DNA of 64,000 nucleotides from Candidatus Poseidonia sp. (GTDB lineage Archaea > Thermoplasmatota > Poseidoniia > Poseidoniales > Poseidoniaceae), in NCBI GenBank assembly GCA_030829545.1, contig JAURAI010000005.1:76088-140087 (forward strand), written 5' to 3'. A program made the position numbers and the translations under genes. Under the pieces are notes generated by a model. It worked only from the letters and a program-made list of their open reading frames with translations. It did not search any database and was not told the origin of the DNA. Positions 1 to 9,700 of this stretch are shown in pieces. Within the stretch, counting starts at the first letter, position 1, and each line of letters begins with the position of its first letter.

Positions 1-437
1 AGGGGGCGCAAGCGTTGGATGATACGTGAAATGCTCACCATATGGGTTGGAGAATCGACGCCATAATCGCCCTCTAGCGATATGGAAATATTACTGTAGC
101 CGTAACTTAAATTCTCAACTAAGAGAGAAACATTGCGTTGTTCTGATGCAGAAAATTCATTCAATACAGTCGTCGTATTGCTAATTTCAACGCCCTCCAT
201 CGAAGAGACGATGACCGACAAGGATACGTTGGCTTGGCCTGCATCCATTTCATGAAGCTCCACCGTAAAGCTGAGATTTTCGTCGTTCACCTGTTGGTAA
301 TTGACGAGGCCAAAGGAAGCATCTTCAATCAAAACCGAACCACCGCTTGCCTGTACAACATTGGTCAATGGAAGCAAGAACATGAACGCGATAAAGAGTG
401 CAAGGTGAGGCTTGTGCACGGATGAACTCGCCCCCAT
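1..437 (-). CDS. secreted/surface protein, 3'-truncated by window edge (signal peptide MGASSSVHKPHLALFIAFMFLLPLTNVVQA)
   Basis: Hand translation of the minus strand from ATG at 437 is open to base 1; signal-peptide-like N-terminus. Missing from the ORF track because no stop lies in the window. Confidence 0.7.
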   Translation of the reverse strand, partial: MGASSSVHKPHLALFIAFMFLLPLTNVVQASGGSVLIEDASFGLVNYQQVNDENLSFTVELHEMDAGQANVSLSVIVSSMEGVEISNTTTVLNEFSASEQRNVSLLVENLSYGYSNISISLEGDYGVDSPTHMVSISRIIQRLRP

Positions 438-529
438 ATGACTCGGTAGAAGTTTGGGGTTCTTCACCTTCACGCAGAAAGAATGCCGAAGGGGTTGTTT
501 CTTTTACGTTGAGGTGATACCCGTAAACG

Positions 530-985
530 ATGCAGGACAAGTCCTTGTTGGAGGTTTCACCCCACGACCTGCTGGGCATCATCCTCGCAAGGCGCGAAAA
601 GCACGCATCTCGCCTTCCAAAAGAGGAAAAAAAGCGTGATGAAGAGTTGACTCGGGCCTATGAGTTGTACAATGAATCCAAAAATGCCCTCGCTGAATTA
701 CTTGCCTCCACTCCAGAGACCGAATTAGACCCACTCGCAAGGACTCAAGCGGAAAACAGTGTCGAGGAAAACGAAACACATCGTAAACGAGTCATGTCAA
801 TACTTTGGCGCGTGAGGAGTCATCTCAAAGAAGCCCTTGCAGCCATTGAATATTGGTCGGCTATGAATGAGACGACGCTAAGCACACTCCTCGAAGATGC
901 GAATCGGGTCAATGAAGGGGGCATGAGCACCTTTGCCCTGAACAAATCAGCAGCAAATGAACAAGGAGATGGTGTTCATGGCTGA
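530..985 (+). CDS. hypothetical coiled-coil protein
   Basis: 151-aa ORF rich in charged/Leu heptads; its stop overlaps the next start (ATGGCTGA). Confidence 0.65.
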   Translation: MQDKSLLEVSPHDLLGIILARREKHASRLPKEEKKRDEELTRAYELYNESKNALAELLASTPETELDPLARTQAENSVEENETHRKRVMSILWRVRSHLKEALAAIEYWSAMNETTLSTLLEDANRVNEGGMSTFALNKSAANEQGDGVHG

Positions 986-1793
986 GAGTGATTTATTCGC
1001 AGATCTTCGCTCGTTGGAATCTTCTGAGATTCAATCGAACCTTCTAACTCACGAAGCAAGCCTTGTTGACATTGATGCACAGTTGACCAAGAATCGAACT
1101 TTGACATCATTTAGATCCTCTTGCATTAAATTCTGTGTGGGAAAGAGCAACGACATACCCTCCAAAAATCCCGAACTTCAAGATGATTTAGCAGAGACTA
1201 CACTCACGAAACGAATTGAATTTAACCAATTTATTCAACAACGTGACACGCTGATGGCTAAAATTGTCTTACCAAAATACAGAATCATGCAGCGGATGGC
1301 TAGGGTCTACGAGAAACTTGCACAACCACTCGACACTTCACCACTCACGCTGCAACAGGAAATTACACTCTTTTCAGAATTTTTTGAACTCCAAGCCATG
1401 CATGCTCAACTTGACCCCATTGAAACTGTTGAAATGGAATTGAATGCACTTCATCGGCAAATTGCAGAAGATGTGAAGGCGATCAATAAGGCCGACAGAG
1501 ATACTGCCAAAATCATCTCAACCTTGGTTGAACAGCGCAAAAAAACTACGAGGGAAATCGGCCGCTTGAAGGCCTTTTTGCGCTCAAAGAAACCCAAAAC
1601 GAAACCTGTTGATGCAGGTCAGGCGCGTAAGACCATCAGCCAGGGTGGTTCAATTTCATTGGAAGATTTAGGGGCCTTACTTGACCACGGTGGGTTATCG
1701 AATCTTGAAGCAACAAAGGAGCCATCTCCAAGGAAGAAGAAAAAATCTGCAGCATCAACGACCAAAGCTTCACGTGGTTCAAGGGATACATGA
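978..1793 (+). CDS. hypothetical coiled-coil protein with basic C-terminus
   Basis: ORF in track starts at 957; ATG at 978 (MAESDLFADLRS) overlaps the upstream stop and is the likely start. Confidence 0.6.
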   Translation: MAESDLFADLRSLESSEIQSNLLTHEASLVDIDAQLTKNRTLTSFRSSCIKFCVGKSNDIPSKNPELQDDLAETTLTKRIEFNQFIQQRDTLMAKIVLPKYRIMQRMARVYEKLAQPLDTSPLTLQQEITLFSEFFELQAMHAQLDPIETVEMELNALHRQIAEDVKAINKADRDTAKIISTLVEQRKKTTREIGRLKAFLRSKKPKTKPVDAGQARKTISQGGSISLEDLGALLDHGGLSNLEATKEPSPRKKKKSAASTTKASRGSRDT

Positions 1794-1799
1794 ATCCAG

Positions 1800-2291
1800 G
1801 TGCGAATCATGGCAAACCTGCAATGGATCAAGGGCATAGAACCGTCGACCCTAACACCGCAGCACTGTCAACAAGTATTGGACCTCTTCCTCAACGAGAC
1901 TGGTGAAGTGTACAGCCCAGCATCTGTGCGTCATCTGCCAATCCCCAAGTGGGGTGGTAACCTCATCCTCGTAAATCTCGAAGAGAATGAACCTAGAACC
2001 ATTCGAGGCGTTCTTTGGGCAACACCATTCAAAGATGATATCGTCAGGATCGCTGCCTTCGTGATCGCTGCTGACCATCAAAACAATGGTTTAGGTGGAC
2101 AGGCATGGGGGCTTTTTTCAAAGGCAGCACTCAAAGAAGGGTATCGGCAAGTTCAGCTTGAAGTCAAGGCAGACAACAAGGACGCTCAACGCTTCTATCA
2201 ACGACGCTTTCTTGAGATCAAAGTACCGCTTGAGGGATACTATCAGTCTGGTCTTGGCTATATGATGCGAGGGCCTCTTCGGATTGATTAA
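1800..2291 (+). CDS. GNAT-family N-acetyltransferase
   Basis: Motif region 'AAFVIAADHQNNGLGGQAWGLFSKAALKEGYRQVQLEVKADNKDAQRFYQRRFLE' matches the GNAT acetyl-CoA-binding pattern. Confidence 0.8.
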   Translation: MRIMANLQWIKGIEPSTLTPQHCQQVLDLFLNETGEVYSPASVRHLPIPKWGGNLILVNLEENEPRTIRGVLWATPFKDDIVRIAAFVIAADHQNNGLGGQAWGLFSKAALKEGYRQVQLEVKADNKDAQRFYQRRFLEIKVPLEGYYQSGLGYMMRGPLRID

Positions 2292-2637
2292 AGCGAACGC
2301 TTATTCACCTCCGACCTCACCTCAAAATGTGCTTGAACGCCTCATGAGACCTTTGGTAACTCTTGACGATGTGGTCAGCCTCACCGTGTTTGAACACGAT
2401 GGTTTTGTGATTTATCAAAGTGAAAACGATTCAAATCTTGCGCCACACCAACTTGGCCGTTGGATTGACTTACTTTCCGCTGCTAAGGACTCAAAAACCT
2501 TGACCCTTGTTCTTGAAAACGGACACATCATACTGAGGAAAGAAAAGGAATTCAATGTTGTACTCAACCTTACTCGGCAAGCGAATCTCGGCCGTGCCCG
2601 ACAAACCCTTGAAGACTGTATCATCGACATCAACTAA
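2284..2637 (+). CDS. small protein, possible roadblock/LC7-like fold
   Basis: 117-aa ORF overlapping the GNAT gene by 8 nt; 'LVTLDDVVSLTVFEHDGFVIYQS' resembles roadblock/LC7 N-terminal strands. Confidence 0.45.
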   Translation: MIKANAYSPPTSPQNVLERLMRPLVTLDDVVSLTVFEHDGFVIYQSENDSNLAPHQLGRWIDLLSAAKDSKTLTLVLENGHIILRKEKEFNVVLNLTRQANLGRARQTLEDCIIDIN

Positions 2638-2747
2638 GATGGCTCACTCCAAGATTGGTTGCTTTGAGTCATCAAGGGTTAAATGGGGGTGGTCGGTGGC
2701 CCACATGCAATACGGTGGGAATCGTATGCGAACAGGTGCGATGAAGA

Positions 2748-3623
2748 ATGGCTGAACTCAAAGATCTTCTTGATGAACGACGAAAAATGGTTGATAAAAA
2801 AGCCACACAACATCGCGAAATTCGAGACGATTGGAATGAGAAAACCAAAGAATTCACCACCACAAGAAACGAACTCAACAACGAAGTGCGCGAACTCATC
2901 GTTCAAGTGAGGGAACAACGCGACCTCCGTGACCAAATGAACGAGATGGTCCGTGAGAAGAAGAAAGAGCGAGATGGAGCCAACCAAGCCGTTCGTGATG
3001 CAAAGGAAACCATGCGTGAAAAACTTCCTGAACAACCCCCACAATTCGACCGACGCGGACGCCCGGTTCGCCCCGACACCGTTCAATCATTGACCCGCAC
3101 TATGGAACGACTGGAGCGAGAATTTGAGCAAGGCAAGCACCAAGGGAAAAATGAGACCAAGTACTTCAAGAAAATGAAGGACTTGAGTGCCAAGCGAAAG
3201 CGTCTGCAGGAACAGGAAAGTCTCTCAGGGGCCGCAGAAGGAAATAAAGAGTTGAAAGCCGCCGTTGAACTCCAAGAGGCATCACACAACGCTGTGAAAG
3301 AAGCAGCAGAAGCCGCACAAAGTGCTCACGACCTCATGATTGAATGGAATTCAGAAGTTGACCGCCAACGTGAGAAGGCTGAGGCCGCTCACCGAAAGTT
3401 GCGAACCTCCAAAAAGGAAGCAGATAAAGAGCACAGCCTCTACATTGTTTCCTTGCGATGCCTCCACTCAATTCAAGATATTTTGCGTGCCATGCGTGGT
3501 GCAAGTGCCGGTCAAGGACAACGTCCAACCGCCAGCAATGAAACGCAGGACTTGATGGCCAAGTTGCTCTCTGGTGAAACACTTTCCACCGAGGAATTGA
3601 TGCAACTTCAGAGGTTTGACTGA
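2748..3623 (+). CDS. archaeal coiled-coil protein (COG1340-like)
   Basis: 291-aa highly charged coiled coil, 'ELKDLLDERRKMVDKKATQHREIRDDWNEKTKEF...'. Confidence 0.65.
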   Translation: MAELKDLLDERRKMVDKKATQHREIRDDWNEKTKEFTTTRNELNNEVRELIVQVREQRDLRDQMNEMVREKKKERDGANQAVRDAKETMREKLPEQPPQFDRRGRPVRPDTVQSLTRTMERLEREFEQGKHQGKNETKYFKKMKDLSAKRKRLQEQESLSGAAEGNKELKAAVELQEASHNAVKEAAEAAQSAHDLMIEWNSEVDRQREKAEAAHRKLRTSKKEADKEHSLYIVSLRCLHSIQDILRAMRGASAGQGQRPTASNETQDLMAKLLSGETLSTEELMQLQRFD

Positions 3624-3687
3624 ATTCTTCGTGGCGAACACATCAAAGACCTTCACAATTACCCGAAAAACCTGGAAGGTGTGTTGA

Positions 3688-4845
3688 GTGATTGCAAAGG
3701 ATGAGATTGCAGCCATCGTTGAAGAGTATGATCGCCTTAAGTTGCGTATCGGCATGACGGCATCACACTCGGCTCTCGACATTTGTGACGGAGCAATTGA
3801 GGAAGGATTTCCGACTGTTGCATACTGCAAAGAAGGACGGCACAAAACCTATGCAAATTACTTCAAGGCCCACCGCAGTTCTTCGGGAAGGGTGTATCGA
3901 GGCATGGTCGACAAGGCAGTCGTCCTCGATTCATTCAATGATGTCATCGATCCCGAGATGCAAAAGGAAATGCGTAAGAGAAACGTGATTTACATTCCAA
4001 ACCGCTCCTTCACATCCTATTCAAGTATCACCGACATTGAGGAAAAATTCCGTGTTCCGATGTTTGGTTCACGAAACATGCTTCGAATGGAAGAGCGAAC
4101 CGAGGAGCAGGACTACTATTGGATTCTTGAGAAAGCAGGATTGCCCTATCCCGAGAGAATTGACAGCCCTGAAGACATTGATTGTCTCGTCATCGTCAAA
4201 CTTCATCACGCTCAAAAGAAACTCGAACGTGGATTTTTCACATGTGCATCCTACCAGGAATACCAAGACAAGTCTGCTGCACTCCTCGCCGAGGGAGTCA
4301 TCGATCAAGCATCACTTGATGGCGCTCGAATTGAACGCTATGTTATCGGACCCGTGTTCAATTTGAATTTCTTTTACAGTCCACTTGCAGAGGAAGGGGA
4401 GAAACTCGAGCTCCTCGGTGTCGATTGGCGCTTTGAATCCTCTCTTGACGGTCATGTTCGCCTCCCTGCACCGCAACAGATGACCATGCCTCTTCATCAA
4501 CAAATACCAGAAATGACCGTTGTTGGCCACAACACCGCAACCATCCGAGAATCCTTACTGGAGAAAGCATTCGAACTCGGTGAAAAGTTCATTGAAGCCA
4601 GTAAGGAACATTACGACCCTGGCATCATTGGTCCGTTTTGCCTGCAAACCTGTATTGACAAGGACATGAATTACTACATCTACGACGTTGCTCCTCGTTT
4701 AGGTGGCGGGACCAACGTCCATGTCAGTGTTGGACACCCCTATGGAAATGCAACCTGGCGCAAACCCATGTCAAGTGGTCGAAGAATCGCAATGGAATTG
4801 AGAATGGCTGTTGAACAGGACCGATTGCTCGAAGTACTCACGTGA
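3688..4845 (+). CDS. purP: 5-formaminoimidazole-4-carboxamide ribonucleotide (FAICAR) synthetase PurP
   Basis: 385-aa ORF with PurP-type ATP-grasp sequence: 'IGMTASHSALDICDGAIEEGFPTVAYCKEGRHKTY', 'VPMFGSRNMLRMEERTEEQDYYWILEKAGLPYPERI', 'YDVAPRLGGGTNVHVSVGHPYG'. Confidence 0.85.
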   Translation: MIAKDEIAAIVEEYDRLKLRIGMTASHSALDICDGAIEEGFPTVAYCKEGRHKTYANYFKAHRSSSGRVYRGMVDKAVVLDSFNDVIDPEMQKEMRKRNVIYIPNRSFTSYSSITDIEEKFRVPMFGSRNMLRMEERTEEQDYYWILEKAGLPYPERIDSPEDIDCLVIVKLHHAQKKLERGFFTCASYQEYQDKSAALLAEGVIDQASLDGARIERYVIGPVFNLNFFYSPLAEEGEKLELLGVDWRFESSLDGHVRLPAPQQMTMPLHQQIPEMTVVGHNTATIRESLLEKAFELGEKFIEASKEHYDPGIIGPFCLQTCIDKDMNYYIYDVAPRLGGGTNVHVSVGHPYGNATWRKPMSSGRRIAMELRMAVEQDRLLEVLT

Positions 4846-6661
4846 TTTCGAAAAAGGCTTCTTCATCGACATCGTACCAAGGGTTGATCCCGATATCGCT
4901 GCTGTCATAATGAGCGGTTGTTTCGACAAAATAGTATGGAAGGTCCGACTTTTCGCCTGATCCAAGATAATGGTCACCACTGTAATTCTCAACGACGATC
5001 ACTGCCCAAGCATGCCCGCCCCATTCGTCATCCTCTGTTGCCTTGACCATACCGAGCATCAATGCAGTATCATAACCGAGATGCTCTGCTAAACTGATGA
5101 ATAAGACACTGCCATCTTCACAATCACCTGCCTCTTCCCATAGCATTTCAACAGGATATTTTGGATAATCCGATTGATTTGCCAAACTGTCATCATCGAA
5201 CATGTACGGGATATCCCCCACAAAGGCATGAATGAAACGGATGACGTCGATTGAACGCTCGTACCCTAAATCATTGGCCATCCGTTCAAGTTCTTCTGCG
5301 AGGGCCATCACGTTGGCATCTGTAGGGGTCGCAAAGGCAGCATATTGTGGAATGACATCATCATAGGATTCATAATTTGACCAATCAATGGCATGATTCA
5401 TCGAACGATAACCAATGTAGCTTGCATAATCTAATGTCCACACCAATGAATGCATTTGACCGTCGTAATCCCAGGTAAATTGACGCACCGTTGATTCTAA
5501 GTTATCGAATGGTACAATTGAAAATTCCAACCTACCTGCATCACCATCTCCTCCACTTTCACCATCTGCGATGAATGTTTGATTGAAGAAACCATCTTGG
5601 CTGTCAAAGACCACTTGGTATCCTTGATGTTCTTCAGATGGATTCAAATCCAGTAAATCATCTGAAAATGGATCCGAATCATAAGCCATGACCTCAATAA
5701 AGTGATAACGAACTCTTTCGTCTAAGTTGATATGGTAGCTGTGTGTCAATCGAAGCGTTTCACCAACTTGCACCTCTTCATAACTATTCAATACCGAAGG
5801 AAGGCAGCCATAGGATTGGTTGTTTACATTGACACAAAAATAGATCTCCCCTTGAGTGTCAAAGAGATCGACTGTTTCCAGCAACGTGAAATTAGAGAGT
5901 TGCAAATACATAGCAGCATCTCGTCCATCGTTCAAGTCTTCAACATCAGGGACACCATCATTGTCATCATCGAAGTCGCTGTTATCTCCGATACCATCAC
6001 CGTCTGCATCGGCCCATTCTGTAGCATTGCTTGGGAAAAGGTCTACCAAATCCCCGTAACCATCTCCATCAAGGTCACTCCATTCAAGTGGATCAAGTGG
6101 GAATGCATCGCTGTTATCGCCCCATCCATCCCCGTCACTATCCAACCATTCAGTTGAATCAAAAGGATAGGTGTCACTGGTATCCTCGACTCCATCGTTA
6201 TCGTCATCAAGGTCTTCAACCACATCTTCGCAACCATCTTGGTCGTAATCATTGAGAGGGTTGGATTCCCAATCAAGAAGGCCTTTTGGACAGTCATCAA
6301 GTTCATCGGGAATGCGATCTTGGTCGTCGTCGTCATCTTCTGATTCATCTGAACAACCGTCACCGTCGTGGTCGCTGCTGAGGCTTGAAGACCATCCCAT
6401 CAATCCATCGGGGCATGCATCTTCGTAATTCTGGATTCCATCTCCATCGAGGTCATTCGGGTCATCTTTGTCAACCCCAAACAACACAAAGAACGAGGCT
6501 GAGACAAGCAGAGTGACACAAAAAACCGCAATGAGTGGAAAGAAATTTGTTGATGCCTTGGCAGCCCTCTCAAGAGTCAGGCTGGGATGCTTCATTCCAT
6601 CATTTGAATGTTCATCCTGTGGAAGTTCCATACCAAAGGTGTAAACCTCTTCGTTTGTCAT
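4838..6661 (-). CDS. membrane-anchored extracellular protein with thrombospondin type-3/EF-hand-like repeats and C-terminal transglutaminase-like domain
   Basis: TM segment near N-terminus, DxDGDGxxD repeats, then 'GDCEDGSVLFISLAEHLGYDTALMLG...GGHAWAVIVVEN' (Cys and His of a transglutaminase-like core). Confidence 0.75.
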   Translation of the reverse strand: MTNEEVYTFGMELPQDEHSNDGMKHPSLTLERAAKASTNFFPLIAVFCVTLLVSASFFVLFGVDKDDPNDLDGDGIQNYEDACPDGLMGWSSSLSSDHDGDGCSDESEDDDDDQDRIPDELDDCPKGLLDWESNPLNDYDQDGCEDVVEDLDDDNDGVEDTSDTYPFDSTEWLDSDGDGWGDNSDAFPLDPLEWSDLDGDGYGDLVDLFPSNATEWADADGDGIGDNSDFDDDNDGVPDVEDLNDGRDAAMYLQLSNFTLLETVDLFDTQGEIYFCVNVNNQSYGCLPSVLNSYEEVQVGETLRLTHSYHINLDERVRYHFIEVMAYDSDPFSDDLLDLNPSEEHQGYQVVFDSQDGFFNQTFIADGESGGDGDAGRLEFSIVPFDNLESTVRQFTWDYDGQMHSLVWTLDYASYIGYRSMNHAIDWSNYESYDDVIPQYAAFATPTDANVMALAEELERMANDLGYERSIDVIRFIHAFVGDIPYMFDDDSLANQSDYPKYPVEMLWEEAGDCEDGSVLFISLAEHLGYDTALMLGMVKATEDDEWGGHAWAVIVVENYSGDHYLGSGEKSDLPYYFVETTAHYDSSDIGINPWYDVDEEAFFEIT

Positions 6662-6724
6662 TGCAATCAGCGTGCCTTCTAGGATAAACCCCCGTTTAGG
6701 TTTATTCCCTTCAATGAATGCACT

Positions 6725-9700
6725 TCAGCCTTGGTAAGGGACCCAGGCATTGGTCGCTGCATCAAAGTAGGATAAAGTACCGTTCTCATCGCGAGACCAA
6801 TGTACGCCGTTTTCCTCCCACTGCTGTGGTCCTGATGCTTCCTCAATTGACGGCAATGACTTTTGTTCTGCCATGTACTGGTCGGTCATGGAATCAGTTG
6901 CCCCTGTCGCATCTCCGAATGGACTTGTAGTTTCTTCAGGCTTACGAGTGAATACATAGCCACCGCCACCGATGAGTGCAAGCAACAAAACGGTGATGAT
7001 TGCATAGAGCAAGCCATTACCGGATTCTACTTCTTCTGCTTGGGAACGAGTTGAGTCTTCGGGGAATTCATCCCACCGGTCAGCAACGCCGTCTCCATCG
7101 CTGTCAACGGATTCGTTGGCATCGAATTTGAATGCATCTTCATCGTCGGAGACACCATCTCCATCGGAATCAAGTTGGCTGAGTGCACATCCAACTGGAT
7201 TGATCAATTCACCTTCAACTGTCTTGGGGCATTCGTCAAGATGATTTTTGATACCGTCGTCATCATCGTCTTTTTGCTGTTCGGAACACCCGTCAAGGTC
7301 GACTTGCTGGGTAACGGGTGTGTCTGGGCACAGATCTTTGTTATTGTTGATGTCGTCGTTATCTTCATCCTTTTGCGAGTCTGAACAACCTTGCGCATCA
7401 GGTTGTTCGCCAGTAGGCGTCACGGGGCAGATATCGTCAGCATCAGAAATTTGGTCGTTATCGGCATCGAGTTGATTGGTAGCACAACCGAGCATGTCGA
7501 CTTGCAAGTCAGTGCTTGTTCCGGGACAATTGTCAATATCGTTGGTAATACCGTCATCATCGGAGTCTTTCTGAGAAGGAGCACATCCTTGTGCGTCAGC
7601 CACTTCATTGCTTGGTGTAGCATCACAAATATCGGCTGCATCGTTGACGTTGTCACCGTCTGTATCGCGTTCTTCAGCAGCACAACCCACGCCATTGACA
7701 GGCAATCCGAGGGTCGTGGTTGGACATGCGTCGCGGTCATCCGTGATGGTGTCGCCATCAGTATCGAGTTGACTCAAGGCACAACCTGCGGCGTCGACTT
7801 GAGAACCAAGAGGTGTGTTGGGACATGCATCAAAGGCATCCATGACCATGTCGTTGTCTTGATCTTCCTGACTTGAGGAACAGCCTACACTGTCAACTTG
7901 TTCACCAGCAGGTGTGTTGGGGCAAGCATCTCCAGCGTCATTGACACCATCCATGTCACCATCAAGTTGGCTTGGTGAACATCCATTCGCATCAACGGCC
8001 TGTCCGGCAGGAGTGTTCAAACACAGATCAGGATTGTTTCCGTTGGGATTATCACCAAAACCATCCATGTCCGCATCGGCCCATTGGGTAGCGTCGTTGG
8101 GGAAGGCATCGGGATTCATTCCTGCCGCATTATCACCGTAGCCATCGCCGTCGGTGTCACTCCATTGTGTTGAATCGTTGGGGAAAGCGTCGGGTGTTGT
8201 TCCAAGTTGGTTGTCACCGTATCCGTCACCATCGGCGTCACTCCACTGTGTGGAATCGTTGGGGAAAGCATCAGCATTGTTGCCATTCGGGTTATCACCG
8301 TAGCCATCGCCGTCAGCATCTGCCCATTGTGTTGCATCGGTAGGGAAGCCATCCGGGGTTGTGCCGTTGGGATTGTCACCATAGCCATCACCGTCACCAT
8401 CCGACCACTGTGTACTGTCGGTTGGGAAGGCATCGCCGTTGTTTCCAGTTGGATTGTCACCGTAACCATCTCCGTCGGCGTCACTCCACTGCGTTGAATC
8501 TGCTGGCCATTCGTCAGGATTGTTCCCCGAAGCATTGTCACCGTAGCCATCGCCGTCAGCGTCTGACCATTGGGTTGGGTCGGTTGGGAACGCATCGGGT
8601 GTTGTACCGGACGCATTATCGCCATAGCCATCACCGTCAGCATCAGCCCATTGTGTGCCGTCAGTTGGGAAGACGTCGGGCATGTTGCCGCTGGCGTTGT
8701 CACCGTAACCATCACCGTCCATGTCGGAATATTGACTCGCATCGTAAGGGAATGCATCGATTGCATCATTGTAGCCGTCACCGTCACTGTCTTTCTGAGA
8801 AAGGGCACAGCCGTCTTGGTCAACGGTGATTCCAGCGGTTGTATTTGCACACAGGTCCAATTCATTCGCCACACCATCGCCATCGTCATCAAGTGATAGT
8901 TGGAAGCAAGCCGAATCGCCAATCAGTTGAACACTCACATCGGAATACAGATCGATGTGAACACAGTACGTACCCGATGAAGTAGGTGTTGAATAGGAGA
9001 AACTCGGGAGACTCATGTTTTGAGCTGTTGCAGTAAATAAGGTCAATGAAGAAGAAGCAAGATTGGCTCCAGACCCGTCACTCATTCTGTATTGATATTG
9101 ATAATCATCGTTCACAACCAAATCAAGACCTTCAGCCTGGACGTTGTTATTGCTGGCCGTTGAACTTGCCGAATAGGTATCAATGACCAAGGCGGGCAGC
9201 TGTGGAATGAAGTCTTCAAAGTGAAGCCCAGAAATATTGGTATTATCACTGAGATTGACAACCGTCCCGTTGAGAGACACATAGGCGAGGAAGAGATGCT
9301 CGTTCATGGTGGTTGGACCAGTCCAGTTAACTTGGTAATTCACTGACGATGTTGTTGGCGTTAGATTCCATGCATCACTGTCGATCATCGATGCGTTGAT
9401 GGCTGCGTTTACATCATTTGAGTTTGTAAAATTGTTGTCCCACTCTACGAAATCAAGAACAATCCACTCAACCGCATAATCCGTTCCAACCGTCAGGTTG
9501 GTCAACTCAATGTCTCCGGTGGTTGATGACGTGGTCGAAATTTGAACCATCTCAATGTAATATTCATCCATATCGCTGTCAAAGGAACTTCCCGACGAAC
9601 TTGAGAGGGTCGATGAAACCATCAAGACAGATTCGATCATGGTTGTTTGAATCGAGATGTTAAGGCTGTGTGTCGTGCCGGTTGTATTGAAGGCCCCCGT

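Noticed and set aside
325-582. 85-aa minus-strand ORF and 63-aa plus-strand ORF (234-425)
   Set aside because: Overlap the better supported minus-strand signal-peptide CDS ending at the window edge and the 530-985 CDS.
8040-8745. CRISPR-like regular repeats
   Set aside because: Repeats are 81 bp, translated in frame into Ca-binding units, with degenerate third positions and no unique spacers.
8116-8922. 268-aa ORF on - strand and several + strand ORFs in the TSP3 repeat region
   Set aside because: Out-of-frame readings of the 81-bp repeats (MTVTVT/TAMATVT-like low complexity); the DADGDGYGDN frame is the coding one.
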